A stretch of DNA of 64,000 nt from Verrucomicrobiota bacterium. Its GTDB lineage: Bacteria; Verrucomicrobiota; Verrucomicrobiae; Limisphaerales; UBA11358. The stretch is from contig JACZKP010000045.1 in NCBI GenBank assembly GCA_014860005.1, forward strand, positions 107,113 to 171,112. Reading direction: 5' to 3'. This document shows, piece after piece, positions 7,845-17,153 of the stretch. How positions within the stretch are numbered: position 1 is the stretch's first letter; each line of letters opens with the position of its first letter. Below the pieces are notes generated by a model, which had not been told where the DNA came from, searched no databases, and was given only the letters and a program-made list of their open reading frames with translations. The position numbers were made by a program, and so were the translations under genes.

Positions 7845-10762
7845 GCGCGAACCGCCCGGGTCAAAGCCCCGGCTCGCATGGCTTCCAAGTATTCCTCAAC
7901 CGAAATCACCCCTCGCATGAAAGACTGGTAAGGGTGTTGTGGGGTGGAGATGTAATCGCCATACGAGCCGTCTTCGCCGTGGTGCAGCGGCGGAAGGTCA
8001 GACAGCGCATCTCTGACAGAAACGGCTTTCGCCGTTTGCCCAAAGAGCGTCATCTCTTGTTCCATGCTGGTGATTTGGGCTGGCGGAGCTACGGCTTTCC
8101 AGCGTTTGGGGACGCTCAACAAGACAAGGCGTGTTCTCCGTTGTGGCACGGCGAATTGTTCGGCATTCAAAATCCAAGGCACGAGGGGATTGTCGAGGAT
8201 TTGCAGTTCTTTGCGAATCATGTCAAACACCGCGCCGCCATCCATGTTCAAAAGCCCGGTTACGTTCTCAAATACGAAGCCGTCCGGCTTTATCGTCTCC
8301 ACCAGTGCTTTGAAATCGTTGAAAAGATGATTGCGCTTGTCATTGAGCGAGCGGCGATGCCCAGCCGTCGAAAATCCCTGACAAGGCGGACCGCCAATCA
8401 CGAGAAGGGGAACATCCCGATTCCGCGACTTCACAATCGCTTCGACGATCTTCCTGAAGATGTGATTCTCGCGAATGTCCCCGCAAACAACTGTCGGATG
8501 GATGTTGTGCTGGTAGGTGTCGAGAAACGAAGATTCGATGTCGTTCGCCACGATTGGCTGCCAGCCAGCCCACTTGAATCCCAATGAAAGTCCGCCCGCC
8601 CCGCTGAACAAATCAACGTATTGGCCCGTGACCGGAAGTGTCTTCGCAATCTGGTAGGCCAGCAGGGGCGGGACGGCATTGCCGATTTGTTTGTGAACCG
8701 CAACGTGACTGCCGAGGAAAACAAAATTGTCCGGGAACGATTGAAGGCGCGCGGCTTCCCGCTCCGAAATCACCCGATGCTGGCCTCCTTCGTAATCGTA
8801 ATGAAGATGGCAGCCGTTGCCCGGACGATTGAAGTAGGTGTTAATCGTGTATGACGGACGGTCTTGATGCAGACGCCCGTAGTAGGTCGAGCGGCTGCCT
8901 TCACCCGCAGCGAAACTCACCCGAATTTGCTCAAGTCGCTTGGAGGGTATTTGGTGAGGAATGTTTTTCCAGTTGCCGCCCGGCGGGACGGCGCGAGCGA
9001 CATCCAAGTCCAACTTGCTGAGTTTGGCAGTGTAGTGGTTCGGGATTGTTGCAGCCAGCCCTGCGAGGCCGGGTTGACTTCGGGCGGGCGAGCTGTTCGC
9101 AGCCCCATTCACAAGTCGCGAAGGTCCATTACCACCGGAATAATCTTTCAACAACTGCTCCCGGAATGATTCAGACAAACGGTCGAAGTGTGCCAAGAGC
9201 ATTTCATAATCGTCACTTCCTAAATCGAACGCGTGAGCTACTGCGATCTCGAGCTTTGCCTCAGCACCGGCTTCTTGGGCCAAGACACGTCGCGTCCAAC
9301 CCGCAAGCGATTGAACAACTTCTCGATTTTCCAACTGTGGCACTCGAATCTTGCGAACCGTGCCCAGTGACACATGGCCTGTCCCAAGCTTCGACCGGAG
9401 TTGAAATTCAAAAGGAAGCGAATTCACGATGCCGAGAAGAGCGTGAAGGCGATCTAGGTCGTCGTCTTTGAAGTAGGCGACTTGAAGGGAATTTCCGGTG
9501 ACGCAGCCCGCCGGAAGAAGCGTCGCAATCATGCGCCGGATTTGGGAACGCCGTGAGACGTCACGCCAGACGATGCGCGCATGAAATGCCGACTGCGGAA
9601 TCGCTCGTGCTCCGTCCTTCATAAAGTCCTCAAAATCACTCGGGGCAGAAAACCGCGAGATGTTTCGGCCCTTCACAAACGGAATGTTCCCCTTCGGGCC
9701 GACAAAACTTTTGTAGCCGGTTTCATCAAGCTCCCTGCCCATCCAAAGTCCATCAGGCTCGTCGGTGGTGTAGTGTTCAAGCTCCGGAAACGGATGCAGG
9801 CGCAGAAGGAAACGGAGCTCGTCTTCTGCCAAATCCAGTGGGATGGCATGTCCAAGTCGCAGCAAATCTTGCTCACTGATGGCGAAACGATGCTCGCTCA
9901 AAAGTTTTCTCGACGCACTGAAGCGGGAAATCATCGGAGCGAAGGCGCAGTCTTGGACACGCCGGAAAACCGCTGACGCACAGGGCTGATCCACCTGCTC
10001 AAACAATTTGGCTTCCGCTGGATAATGAAAAACCTGCAATGGCGTCGCTTCGTGAAAGAGCCAGCGACGCAAGCGCGTGCTGGCCTGGTCGCAGAAGATT
10101 GAACTCGGAAGCACGATCCCGCAAAGCCTGTCAGGCTTCAGCAATAGAACGGAAAGCTCAAGGCCGCAGCGGGAAAGGTTCGTGCCCCATCCCGAATATT
10201 TCGCTTCCGGCTGCGAATTCGGAAGCAACTTGGCGAGCTTCGTGTCGTAAGCGCGAAGCGTCTTCTCAAACGCAATCCTGGCGTCTGCATCCATCTGATC
10301 CAATTCCCGTCGGTCGGGCTTCAACGCCTCCCACGGTGGATTCGTCAGAGCAATGTCGTATGTCCCCAAAGCCTCCGTACTGTTCAAAAACGTATCATGT
10401 GCGCACGCATCCACCTTTACGGCGATTTTCTTTGCGCCAGCCAAAGCTCTAATCTTTGCCTCAGCTTCCACGACGGCTTCTTTGTCCGTATCCCAGAGCG
10501 ACACCTGAAAGCGTGCCTTGCGGAAAGAGCGGCAGTTTGCCGCCTGCCTGAGAAACGACACCAAGAGCCGACCATCGCCGCAAAACGGATCAATGATGCG
10601 AACCTCACGACCGCTAAAGTCAGCCGCAGATTCGATGAGCGCATGAGCGAGTTGCTCGGCCAGAATTTCGGGCGTGTAGAACCGTCCGGTTGCTCGCGCA
10701 AGAAGCGTCTTTCCGCCTACGAGGCGTTCCCCGTGTGGAGCTAGATGTTCAACATGCTGCAT
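7841..10762 (-). CDS. Fused m6A / circularly permuted m5C DNA methyltransferase
   Basis: A 973-residue two-enzyme fusion. Residues 1-540 are an N6-adenine methyltransferase: motif I DPFCGDG (58-64), motif IV NPPW (141-144) and a target-recognition region around 340-480. Residues about 575-973 are a cytosine-5 methyltransferase in permuted order. Its recognition part comes first, then motif IX (RE.ARLQSFPD, 668-677) and motif X (QIGNAVPP, 692-699). Motif I follows (DLFSGAGG, 717-724), then motif IV with catalytic Cys794 (GPPCQGFS), motif VI ENV (832-834) and motif VIII QRRTR (874-878). An adenine plus a cytosine activity suits an asymmetric GTCTC-like site, one base per strand. It converges on the endonuclease gene. 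Confidence 0.9.
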   Translation of the reverse strand: MQHVEHLAPHGERLVGGKTLLARATGRFYTPEILAEQLAHALIESAADFSGREVRIIDPFCGDGRLLVSFLRQAANCRSFRKARFQVSLWDTDKEAVVEAEAKIRALAGAKKIAVKVDACAHDTFLNSTEALGTYDIALTNPPWEALKPDRRELDQMDADARIAFEKTLRAYDTKLAKLLPNSQPEAKYSGWGTNLSRCGLELSVLLLKPDRLCGIVLPSSIFCDQASTRLRRWLFHEATPLQVFHYPAEAKLFEQVDQPCASAVFRRVQDCAFAPMISRFSASRKLLSEHRFAISEQDLLRLGHAIPLDLAEDELRFLLRLHPFPELEHYTTDEPDGLWMGRELDETGYKSFVGPKGNIPFVKGRNISRFSAPSDFEDFMKDGARAIPQSAFHARIVWRDVSRRSQIRRMIATLLPAGCVTGNSLQVAYFKDDDLDRLHALLGIVNSLPFEFQLRSKLGTGHVSLGTVRKIRVPQLENREVVQSLAGWTRRVLAQEAGAEAKLEIAVAHAFDLGSDDYEMLLAHFDRLSESFREQLLKDYSGGNGPSRLVNGAANSSPARSQPGLAGLAATIPNHYTAKLSKLDLDVARAVPPGGNWKNIPHQIPSKRLEQIRVSFAAGEGSRSTYYGRLHQDRPSYTINTYFNRPGNGCHLHYDYEGGQHRVISEREAARLQSFPDNFVFLGSHVAVHKQIGNAVPPLLAYQIAKTLPVTGQYVDLFSGAGGLSLGFKWAGWQPIVANDIESSFLDTYQHNIHPTVVCGDIRENHIFRKIVEAIVKSRNRDVPLLVIGGPPCQGFSTAGHRRSLNDKRNHLFNDFKALVETIKPDGFVFENVTGLLNMDGGAVFDMIRKELQILDNPLVPWILNAEQFAVPQRRTRLVLLSVPKRWKAVAPPAQITSMEQEMTLFGQTAKAVSVRDALSDLPPLHHGEDGSYGDYISTPQHPYQSFMRGVISVEEYLEAMRAGALTRAVRA

Positions 10763-10799
10763 TCGAGTAATTCAATTCCTGGATTTTTACCGAATGTCG

Positions 10800-11384
10800 T
10801 TAATTCTGCGAGAACGGATTTCGCACCGCCGGCATCCCGAATTTCCAACGAGAGTCCTGCCGCAGATTTTCGCCGCCCCAATAGCTCATGTTGAACGGTG
10901 GGTTGGCGAGAATGAAATCGGCCTTGAGGTCGGGATGCAAATCCTGCCGGAAGCTGTCGGCGTTGCGCGGGATTCGACACCTCACCCCGGCTCTCTCCGC
11001 AAAAGTGTGTTTTCCCCCAACGTCCCTCACCCGGTCTGCGACCACCCTCTCCCGCTCCCGCGAGCAAGGGGCATCGTCCGAGGCGGAGAGGGAGAAGTCC
11101 TGATTCTCGGCGGCATCGGCGCGTTGCGGCTCGTCTTTGATGAACCATTCGCTCTTGGGATCGGAGAAGCCGAACAGCAGTTGCTCGCGTTTTTCCTCGC
11201 AGGCGTCGGAGATGTAATTCAGGAAGATGAGGCCGAGGCAGAGTCCCTCCGGACGGGCACAATTGTCTTCCGACTCCCTGCAATGGGGTGCAGGCACTGC
11301 CTGCTCGGCGGCAGCCCAAAGTTGGGCTTCGAAGTTGAGGGCAGCGCCGTTGGATTTTGATTCTGAGGATTTCACTTTCGGCAT
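10800..11384 (-). pseudogene. Type I methyltransferase HsdM remnant with repeat insertion
   Basis: From an ATG at 11384 the frame reads [10 protein letters not shown] and [14 protein letters not shown], then [23 protein letters not shown] and FIKDEP. This is the HsdM N-terminus. It then enters unrelated sequence and resumes with [19 protein letters not shown] and RWKFGMP, the HsdM motif IV region. The middle, including motif I, has been replaced by a REP-like repeat (about 10979-11100). The end is lost 38 bases before the methyltransferase start at 10762. The frame happens to stay open, but no active enzyme can result. With the hsdR/darTG fragments at 4.2-5.9 kb it marks the other flank of a displaced type I locus. 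Confidence 0.8.
10979..11100. repeat. REP-like GC-rich repeat inside the hsdM remnant
   Basis: Contains CCCTCACCCGG and CACCCTCTCCC, with their approximate inverses GGAGAGGGAGAAG and GGCTCTCTCCGC. These are the words of a dispersed repeat seen in many environmental Gram-negative genomes. It interrupts HsdM homology on both sides. Confidence 0.55.
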
Positions 11385-11402
11385 TGCCGCGAGAGTAGCG
11401 GG

Positions 11403-11801
11403 GTGGTCGGCAGTTGCAAAGGGAAGTTGAACGGAAGATTTCCGCAAGACGTGGCCCTGGCGTACTTTGAAGCCATTCATTGGCGCAAAGCGGATGCAGG
11501 CCATTTGCAGACGTCTTGCAAAGCCGCTGCGGTGTTCCGGCAACGCGGCTATTGGGCGTCCAAGAACACGCGCCAGGAAACGAGTCGCGACCGCTACACC
11601 GGCCAGAACGTCGCGCGCGAGATCACCGACCTTGAAATTGCCTTGCGCGAAATGGGCTTCGGTCCCGGCTACTGCGAGACGATCCGCGCCAAAGTCACCC
11701 ACGGTCGCACTGACGCCCACGCGCTACACCTTTACCGCGCGGCCTTGGAGCGCACACTCAGGGCGAAGCGCAAACAGCTTTGCGGGTCACTGACCCGCTG
11801 A
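11403..11801 (+). CDS. Hypothetical protein, unknown family
   Basis: A 132-residue frame with a GTG start (no convincing ribosome site). From about residue 17 the composition looks genuinely coding: [19 protein letters not shown], then a tyrosine- and arginine-rich stretch, then [20 protein letters not shown]. The last two are probably amphipathic helices. The C-terminus ends in a basic run AKRKQ. It starts 18 bases from the divergent hsdM remnant. Early residues may be spurious, so the true start may be later. It could itself be a fragment from the older locus. Confidence 0.4.
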   Translation: MVGSCKGKLNGRFPQDVALAYFEAIHWRKADAGHLQTSCKAAAVFRQRGYWASKNTRQETSRDRYTGQNVAREITDLEIALREMGFGPGYCETIRAKVTHGRTDAHALHLYRAALERTLRAKRKQLCGSLTR

Positions 11802-11937
11802 CGAAAAACTGAACATTTTCTTGCCCACCCGCCAAAGGGGTGCGCAATTTGTGTGTACACGAGTTTGGGAACTCGGAACTACATCAAAGCGCACAAAATC
11901 GCGGTGGTTTTACACAACCCCGCCACCAAGTCAGCCT

Positions 11938-13212
11938 GTGTCTGAAAAACTCGCAATCGAAGGCGGCCCGCAGGCCGTAAGCAACAAACTCCCCGGCTGG
12001 CCTCAGTTCGACGAGCAAGCGATCAAGGCGGTCGAGGAAGTCCTGCGCTCCGGGAAGGTCAATTACTGGACCGGCAAACGTGGCCGGGAGTTCGAGCAGA
12101 AATTCGCCGAGTGGCAGGGCAGCCAATACGCCATCAGCGTCGCCACCGGCACCGCCGCGTTGCACGTTTCGCTTGCGACGCTGGGCATTGGGCCGGGTGA
12201 TGAAGTCATCGTGCCCAGCTACACCTTCATCGCCAGCAGTTTCTCCATTGTGCAGGCCGGGGCGATTCCACGTTTTGCCGATGTGAATCTCGACGATCAC
12301 TGCCTCAGCGTCGAGTCCGCGGAGAAGCTCGTGAACGAGCGCACCAAAGCCATCATGCCGGTGCATCTTTACGGCAACGTGTGCGACATGGACAAAATTC
12401 GCGCGTTCGCCCGGCAGCACAAACTGTTCGTCATTGAGGACAACGCGGAGGCATTTGGTGGCGAATACAAAGGGAAGAAAACCGGTACGTTGGGCGAAAT
12501 CGCCGGGTGCAGCTTTTGTCAAAACAAGACGTTCACCACCGGCGGCGAAGGTGGCATGGTGACGACTGATGATGAAGACCTCGCCTGGCTGGCGCGCAGC
12601 TTTCGCGACCACGGCTACGACGTGAAGCAGCGCCTCAACCTGCTCGAACTTGAACAAAAGCTGCCTTACATCCACAACATGGTTGGCTGGAATTATCGCA
12701 TGACCGAAATGCAGTCCGCCATCGGCCTGGCCGAACTGGAGCGCATGGACTCGTGGAACCTGCCCACGCGCCGCCGCAACGCCAAGATACTCGTGGACGC
12801 GCTCCAGCCGTTGCCGCAGGTGAAGTATTGCCCGATTGACACCCCGGAGCGGCGCAACGGCTGGTACGTGCTGGCGTTCTCATTGAACCTCGAGCAGATG
12901 CGCTGCGACATTAAAGAGTTCGTGACAGCGGCAGCGGCGGAGGGCGTTCCGTGCTGGAAAGTGTTCTGGCCGCAATGCCACACGGAGCAGGCGTTTCAGG
13001 AGCATCGCGCGTTTGGGCGTTCCGGATTTCCGTTCAAATCGAAGGAATACGCGAATGCAGCCAGCGTGGATTACGCGAAGGTCACAGTGCCCAATGCGCT
13101 GTGGCATGAAACGCACACCTTCACGTGTTTCGCTTACCCAACTTTCACCGTTTCGGACATGGAACAAATCGCAGAAGGATTGGTGAAAGTAATTAAATAC
13201 TATAGCGAGTGA
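11938..13212 (+). CDS. DegT/DnrJ/EryC1/StrS family sugar aminotransferase
   Basis: A 424-residue PLP enzyme. The GTG at 11938 (VSEKLAIEGGP) is chosen because the 39 upstream codons are not family-like. Fold type I features are present: AISVATGTAALHVSL and GDEVIVPSYTFIASS in the N-terminal half, and VIEDNAEAFGGEY with the Asp that contacts the PLP ring nitrogen. CQNKTFTTGGEGGMV contains the Schiff-base lysine. These enzymes transaminate nucleotide-linked keto-sugars for surface polysaccharides; 3-amino-5-hydroxybenzoate synthases are relatives. The next gene, an oxidoreductase nine bases downstream, often supplies the keto-sugar. Confidence 0.9.
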   Translation: MSEKLAIEGGPQAVSNKLPGWPQFDEQAIKAVEEVLRSGKVNYWTGKRGREFEQKFAEWQGSQYAISVATGTAALHVSLATLGIGPGDEVIVPSYTFIASSFSIVQAGAIPRFADVNLDDHCLSVESAEKLVNERTKAIMPVHLYGNVCDMDKIRAFARQHKLFVIEDNAEAFGGEYKGKKTGTLGEIAGCSFCQNKTFTTGGEGGMVTTDDEDLAWLARSFRDHGYDVKQRLNLLELEQKLPYIHNMVGWNYRMTEMQSAIGLAELERMDSWNLPTRRRNAKILVDALQPLPQVKYCPIDTPERRNGWYVLAFSLNLEQMRCDIKEFVTAAAAEGVPCWKVFWPQCHTEQAFQEHRAFGRSGFPFKSKEYANAASVDYAKVTVPNALWHETHTFTCFAYPTFTVSDMEQIAEGLVKVIKYYSE

Positions 13213-13221
13213 GGGCTTCTT

Positions 13222-14286
13222 TTGAGCAACTCAGACATGACGACCAAAATCAAATGGGGCGTGATCGGCGCGGGCGGCATTGCACGCCGGCGCACGATTC
13301 CCGAAGGCGTCCTGCCGGCTAACAACGCCGAGCTGGTCGCCGTGTATGGTCGCAACCCCGATACGCGCGCGGCGGTGGCCCGGCAGTTTGGCGTGCGCAC
13401 CGCGCGCAGCCTGGACGAGTTGTTGAGCCTTGATCTGGATGCGGTTTACATCGCCACGCCCAACCAGGTGCATCTGGAGCAAACGCAGCAAGCCGCCGCC
13501 GCCGGCAAACATGTCTTCTGCGAAAAACCGCTCGGAATGAACGTCGCCGAAGCCAGGCGCATGATTCAAGCCTGCCGCAAGGCGAAGGTGAATCTCGGCA
13601 CGGCCTTCATGATGCGCTACCACAGCCAGCATCAGGCGGCGTGGCGCTTGATTCAGGCGGGCAAACTGGGCCAGCCGGTTTTTGCCCGCGCACAACTGTC
13701 CTGTTGGTATCCGCCCTTGCGCGGCGCCTGGCGGCAAAACCAACGGCAAGGTGGCGGCGGGGCGTTGATGGACCTCGCCGGACATTGCCTCGATCTGCTC
13801 GAAATGTATTTCGGTCCGATTGCATCCGTGAGTTGCCTGATCAATCACACCGTCCACAAGTATGCCACAGAAGACAGCGGTGCGGTGCTGGCGCGCTTCA
13901 GGAACGAAGCGCTGGCCACGGTGGACACGTTCTTCTGCATTCCCGATGACAGCAGCAAGAACCGGTTGGAACTCTACGGCTCACGCGGCAGTATCCTGGC
14001 GCAAGACACCATCGGCCAGGGGGCCGCCGGCGACATGGTTGCGTTCCTGGAAGGCCAGGGCAAAGCCTACGCCGCGAGGCAGACCCGCAGCACCAGCGGC
14101 GGCCTCATCATCAAGCCTAAGCCGGTGAACACCTATCGCGCTGAGATCGAGGCCTTCAGTCAGGCGTTGATCGAGGGCCGCGACACATACGAGTCCGCAC
14201 AGGCGGGTTTGCGCAGTCAGATCATTTTGGAGGCGTGTTACAAATCGGCGAGAACTCGCAGGGAGATCCGCGTGGCAAAAGTTTGA
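13222..14286 (+). CDS. Gfo/Idh/MocA family NAD(P)-dependent oxidoreductase
   Basis: A 354-residue protein. The N-terminal Rossmann fold is marked by WGVIGAGGIARR. Then come DAVYIATPNQVHLEQ and the family signature GKHVFCEKPLGMN, with the EKP lysine. The C-terminal alpha/beta domain has GGGALMDLAGHCLDLLEMYFG, where the His-Asp pair lies in the substrate site. A TTG start at 13222 has GAGGG at a good distance; an ATG at 13237 is the alternative. It directly follows the sugar aminotransferase and is probably co-transcribed. Together they may act on one nucleotide-sugar, though the substrate cannot be read from sequence. Confidence 0.9.
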   Translation: MSNSDMTTKIKWGVIGAGGIARRRTIPEGVLPANNAELVAVYGRNPDTRAAVARQFGVRTARSLDELLSLDLDAVYIATPNQVHLEQTQQAAAAGKHVFCEKPLGMNVAEARRMIQACRKAKVNLGTAFMMRYHSQHQAAWRLIQAGKLGQPVFARAQLSCWYPPLRGAWRQNQRQGGGGALMDLAGHCLDLLEMYFGPIASVSCLINHTVHKYATEDSGAVLARFRNEALATVDTFFCIPDDSSKNRLELYGSRGSILAQDTIGQGAAGDMVAFLEGQGKAYAARQTRSTSGGLIIKPKPVNTYRAEIEAFSQALIEGRDTYESAQAGLRSQIILEACYKSARTRREIRVAKV

Positions 14287-14292
14287 GCCGCT

Positions 14293-16179
14293 TCAGTTCT
14301 TTGCCGAAACCAGCGTCACCTTGCCGTCAAAATCAGTCGTCAGCACCTCGGTTGCGCTCAACGGGACGACGGTGTTCAGAATCCCCACGCCAAGCTTGTG
14401 CTGCCATTTGATGTTGCCGGTCCGCGCATCAAGCGCGAACAGCAGACCGTTCTTTGTGCCGTAGAACAGAACGCCGTCCTTCTCCACCAGCATCGAGGAA
14501 TTGATGTCGTAGCCGAAACCGGCGTTCAACTCCCAGAGCTTCTCCGGTTGGGACGCGGTGGTGGAGAATGCGTAAATGAAATCCTGCATCGCGCGCACAT
14601 AAAACCGGCTCGCGTCCGCGGCCATGCCAATGGATTCGCGCACCATGTAATCAGCGGTGCGCCAGACCTGCTCGCCGGTTTCCAGGTCAATCGCCGTCAT
14701 CTTTCGGTCGGGTGCGACAATGAAGACCTTTCCATTAGCGGCGATGGGCCAGCACGCCGCCGGCGAGAGCAAGGCGCCCGGACGGTCGCCCTGCCATTTC
14801 CACGCGAGTGCGCCGGTCTTCGCGTCCAGTGCATATAAGTGCTGATCCCACGCGCCGAAGATGACTTTGCCCGCATGAATCAGCGGCCGCGTTTCCACGT
14901 AATTTCCGAGGCCCGCGAATTCCCAAAGCAGTCTGCCATCCGCGAGGTCGAGCGCACGGAATTTGCCCTCGCTGGAACCAATGTAAACGACGCCCTCAGC
15001 GATGCGCGGGCTGGCTACGATGGGACGATCCGTCTGATATTTCCACGCAAGCTTTCCGTTCGCTGTCTTCAACGCGTAAATGCCGCCATCGGTCGAACCC
15101 AATACGACCCGGTCATACGCGGCGTCGGGTGTGGAATACACTGCGTTTTGCGCTTTGAAGGTCCAACGCACCTTGCCGGATTTGAGGTCAAAGGAATACA
15201 CCGTGCCCGAGGCGTCGCCGATGATTGCGGCATCGCGCCAGATGGCCGGCGTGGCGGCGATGGTATGGGCGGTGTCAAATTGCCAGAGCGCCTTCACGTG
15301 CGGGTAACGCGCGTTCACGGAGAAATCCGGGCGCGGATACTGGTTGGTGTCGGCCGCGTAATTATGCGGTTGCAGAACCACGGTGTGCCAGGCCGGCTTG
15401 GTGATCTGACCGGGCGTGCGCTCCGAAATCGTCATCTGGCCGTCCTTGATTTCAACCAGATTGAAACCGCCGGCGGGAGCCTGCGCGCGCAAATTGGAGC
15501 GTCCTATGACACCCGGCACGCCTTCAAAACTCAGCTTCCGGTTGCCGTGGCCGTGGCCGCACAATACGGCCTGGACGTTGTATTGCTTGAGCAAATCGAG
15601 CACGACGAACCAGTTCGCGATGCCAACATCCATCGGGTAATGCGTGATGAAGATGATGGGCTGCCTGGGATCGGGCATCTGGTGCAAGGTGGCCTCCAGC
15701 CAGCGCACGTCCTGCGGCGCCCAATGGCCGTCGCCCATTTTCATCAGCGGCCCCTGGTGCATGCCGATGAAACGAAATCCGCCGTGCTCAAACGCGAACC
15801 GATCCTTGCCCCAGAGCCGCGCAAAATCCGTGGCGCCGGACTCGGACCACTTCGTGTCATGATTGCCGGGGATGACATGGCAGGGAATGTTCAACTCCTC
15901 GAGAATCTCCCTGGCCTGACGCAGTTGAGCCAATGAGCCGTATTCGGTCACGTCCCCGGAAACGACGACGAAGCTCAGACCGGTCAATGAATTGATGTCG
16001 CGCACCGTGGCCTGTAAATCCTCGGCTGCCGTGGACGAGCCAATGTGTGTATCGCTCAGGAAGGCGAAGCGGGAGGATTCCGATTGGGCCAAGGCAGACC
16101 ATGCGAATAAGGTGATCGCGAGGATGAGAATCCGCAGCGGCAAGCGATTCAGGCTGAAGATGGCATCAAGACGATTCAC
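14293..16179 (-). CDS. Secreted calcineurin-like phosphoesterase fused to PQQ-type beta-propeller
   Basis: About 628 residues if the GTG at 16179 is used, which places a normal signal peptide (LPLRILILAITLFAWSALA); the frame extends to an ATG at 16236. Residues 35-260 carry all metallophosphoesterase metal ligands: FLSDTHIGS, VSGDVTEYG, IPGNHDTK, FITHYPMD and CGHGHGN. The C-terminal 330 residues are six or seven WD-like blades with tryptophan docking words (WRDAAIIGDASGTVYSFDLKSG, IYALKTANGKLAWKY). These form a PQQ/pyrrolo-quinoline-like propeller without obvious cofactor residues. It is likely periplasmic; the propeller may bind a substrate or surface. The fusion is uncommon but known in this phylum. 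Confidence 0.88.
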   Translation of the reverse strand: MNRLDAIFSLNRLPLRILILAITLFAWSALAQSESSRFAFLSDTHIGSSTAAEDLQATVRDINSLTGLSFVVVSGDVTEYGSLAQLRQAREILEELNIPCHVIPGNHDTKWSESGATDFARLWGKDRFAFEHGGFRFIGMHQGPLMKMGDGHWAPQDVRWLEATLHQMPDPRQPIIFITHYPMDVGIANWFVVLDLLKQYNVQAVLCGHGHGNRKLSFEGVPGVIGRSNLRAQAPAGGFNLVEIKDGQMTISERTPGQITKPAWHTVVLQPHNYAADTNQYPRPDFSVNARYPHVKALWQFDTAHTIAATPAIWRDAAIIGDASGTVYSFDLKSGKVRWTFKAQNAVYSTPDAAYDRVVLGSTDGGIYALKTANGKLAWKYQTDRPIVASPRIAEGVVYIGSSEGKFRALDLADGRLLWEFAGLGNYVETRPLIHAGKVIFGAWDQHLYALDAKTGALAWKWQGDRPGALLSPAACWPIAANGKVFIVAPDRKMTAIDLETGEQVWRTADYMVRESIGMAADASRFYVRAMQDFIYAFSTTASQPEKLWELNAGFGYDINSSMLVEKDGVLFYGTKNGLLFALDARTGNIKWQHKLGVGILNTVVPLSATEVLTTDFDGKVTLVSAKN

Positions 16180-16300
16180 ACACCGATTGTCGTCAGCGTA
16201 TGGAGTGGTATCAAGGGCATTGTCAGTGATTAACAAATGGCAGTTCGTCTCTCAACTGGCAGCGCCTTTCATTCACCATGTTCCTCGCTGTTCACATTTA

Positions 16301-17089
16301 TCACTTAGCCCGATGGAATTCATATCGTCCCGCTTCGCTCACGATCAGAAGCCCGTCCTTTAACAGCAGTACTGTGGCTTCTAGTTTCTGCGGAGACCCA
16401 AGCTCCGTCCCCGCCTCTGCCTCGAAAGTTCGATAGAACGCACTCAAGCGAATTCGATCAGGCCGTGCCAGCCAGTATCCGGAGACAGAAAAGTGCTGGC
16501 CGTCGCGATAAATCACGTTCTGCCTGAAGTTACCATCTGCAAGAAGCTCGATCGTCTCTTCAATCAGATCCGTTTTGCGGCGATACGTTCCAGCTACCTG
16601 ATCCGGACTGCTCGGCAACAACTGCCTCCACCGCTCTTTGAAGTGGCTGATCTCCCTCCAACGTACATTCAACTGGCTATCTTCAGCGGCAACGATGTGC
16701 AGAACGTCCCGTGATGAATAAGTACGCGGCTCGACGCCCATGCTGGTTCGCTTGATCGTCAGTTGATTTGTGCATTCAGAGAAGTTAAGGGCCGCCGTAT
16801 TTTCATTCCCAAGGATTGACTCCAAGGCGAATAGCCGGGCGTTCGCGACCATCAAACAAAAGTCATAATCCACGACGTTGGACGTTGCGGGCTGTTCCCG
16901 CCACTGAAGCAAGGCTGCTTTGTATGCTATCAGCCCTTCCCGGGCCCTTCCTGAATCTTCTGAGCAATAGGACGCGAGCATGGACTCCTCGTCGTCCCTG
17001 AACCGTTCAACCAACCTGCGCTCCGAATCGCAGCCAAGAAGCAGAAACGCCAAGCACATCGGCGCCACAATATTCGGAAACTTTTGCAT
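16301..17089 (-). CDS. Predicted lipoprotein of unknown function
   Basis: A 262-residue protein. The N-terminus MQKFPNIVAPMCLAFLLLGCDS is a lipoprotein signal with lipobox LLGC. A clear AGGAG lies 7 bases before the ATG. The mature protein begins with a charged helix. The last 110 residues look beta-rich (LLADGNFRQNVIYRD, GYWLARPDRIRL, TVLLLKDGLLIVSEAG), like a repeated strand-turn-strand domain used in small periplasmic binding lipoproteins. No family is recognised. It is convergent with nothing and separated from both neighbours, so probably monocistronic. Confidence 0.75.
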   Translation of the reverse strand: MQKFPNIVAPMCLAFLLLGCDSERRLVERFRDDEESMLASYCSEDSGRAREGLIAYKAALLQWREQPATSNVVDYDFCLMVANARLFALESILGNENTAALNFSECTNQLTIKRTSMGVEPRTYSSRDVLHIVAAEDSQLNVRWREISHFKERWRQLLPSSPDQVAGTYRRKTDLIEETIELLADGNFRQNVIYRDGQHFSVSGYWLARPDRIRLSAFYRTFEAEAGTELGSPQKLEATVLLLKDGLLIVSEAGRYEFHRAK

Positions 17090-17153
17090 TTCTCACTCCT
17101 CAGGCCTGTTCTCTTCTGGTTGTTCTCCGTGATAAGCTTTCACCAGCTATATT

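Noticed and set aside
10741..11319. A 192-codon frame on the minus strand overlapping the hsdM remnant
   Set aside because: It reads as arginine- and serine-rich antisense-like sequence without any HsdM words. The 10800-11384 frame explains the region.
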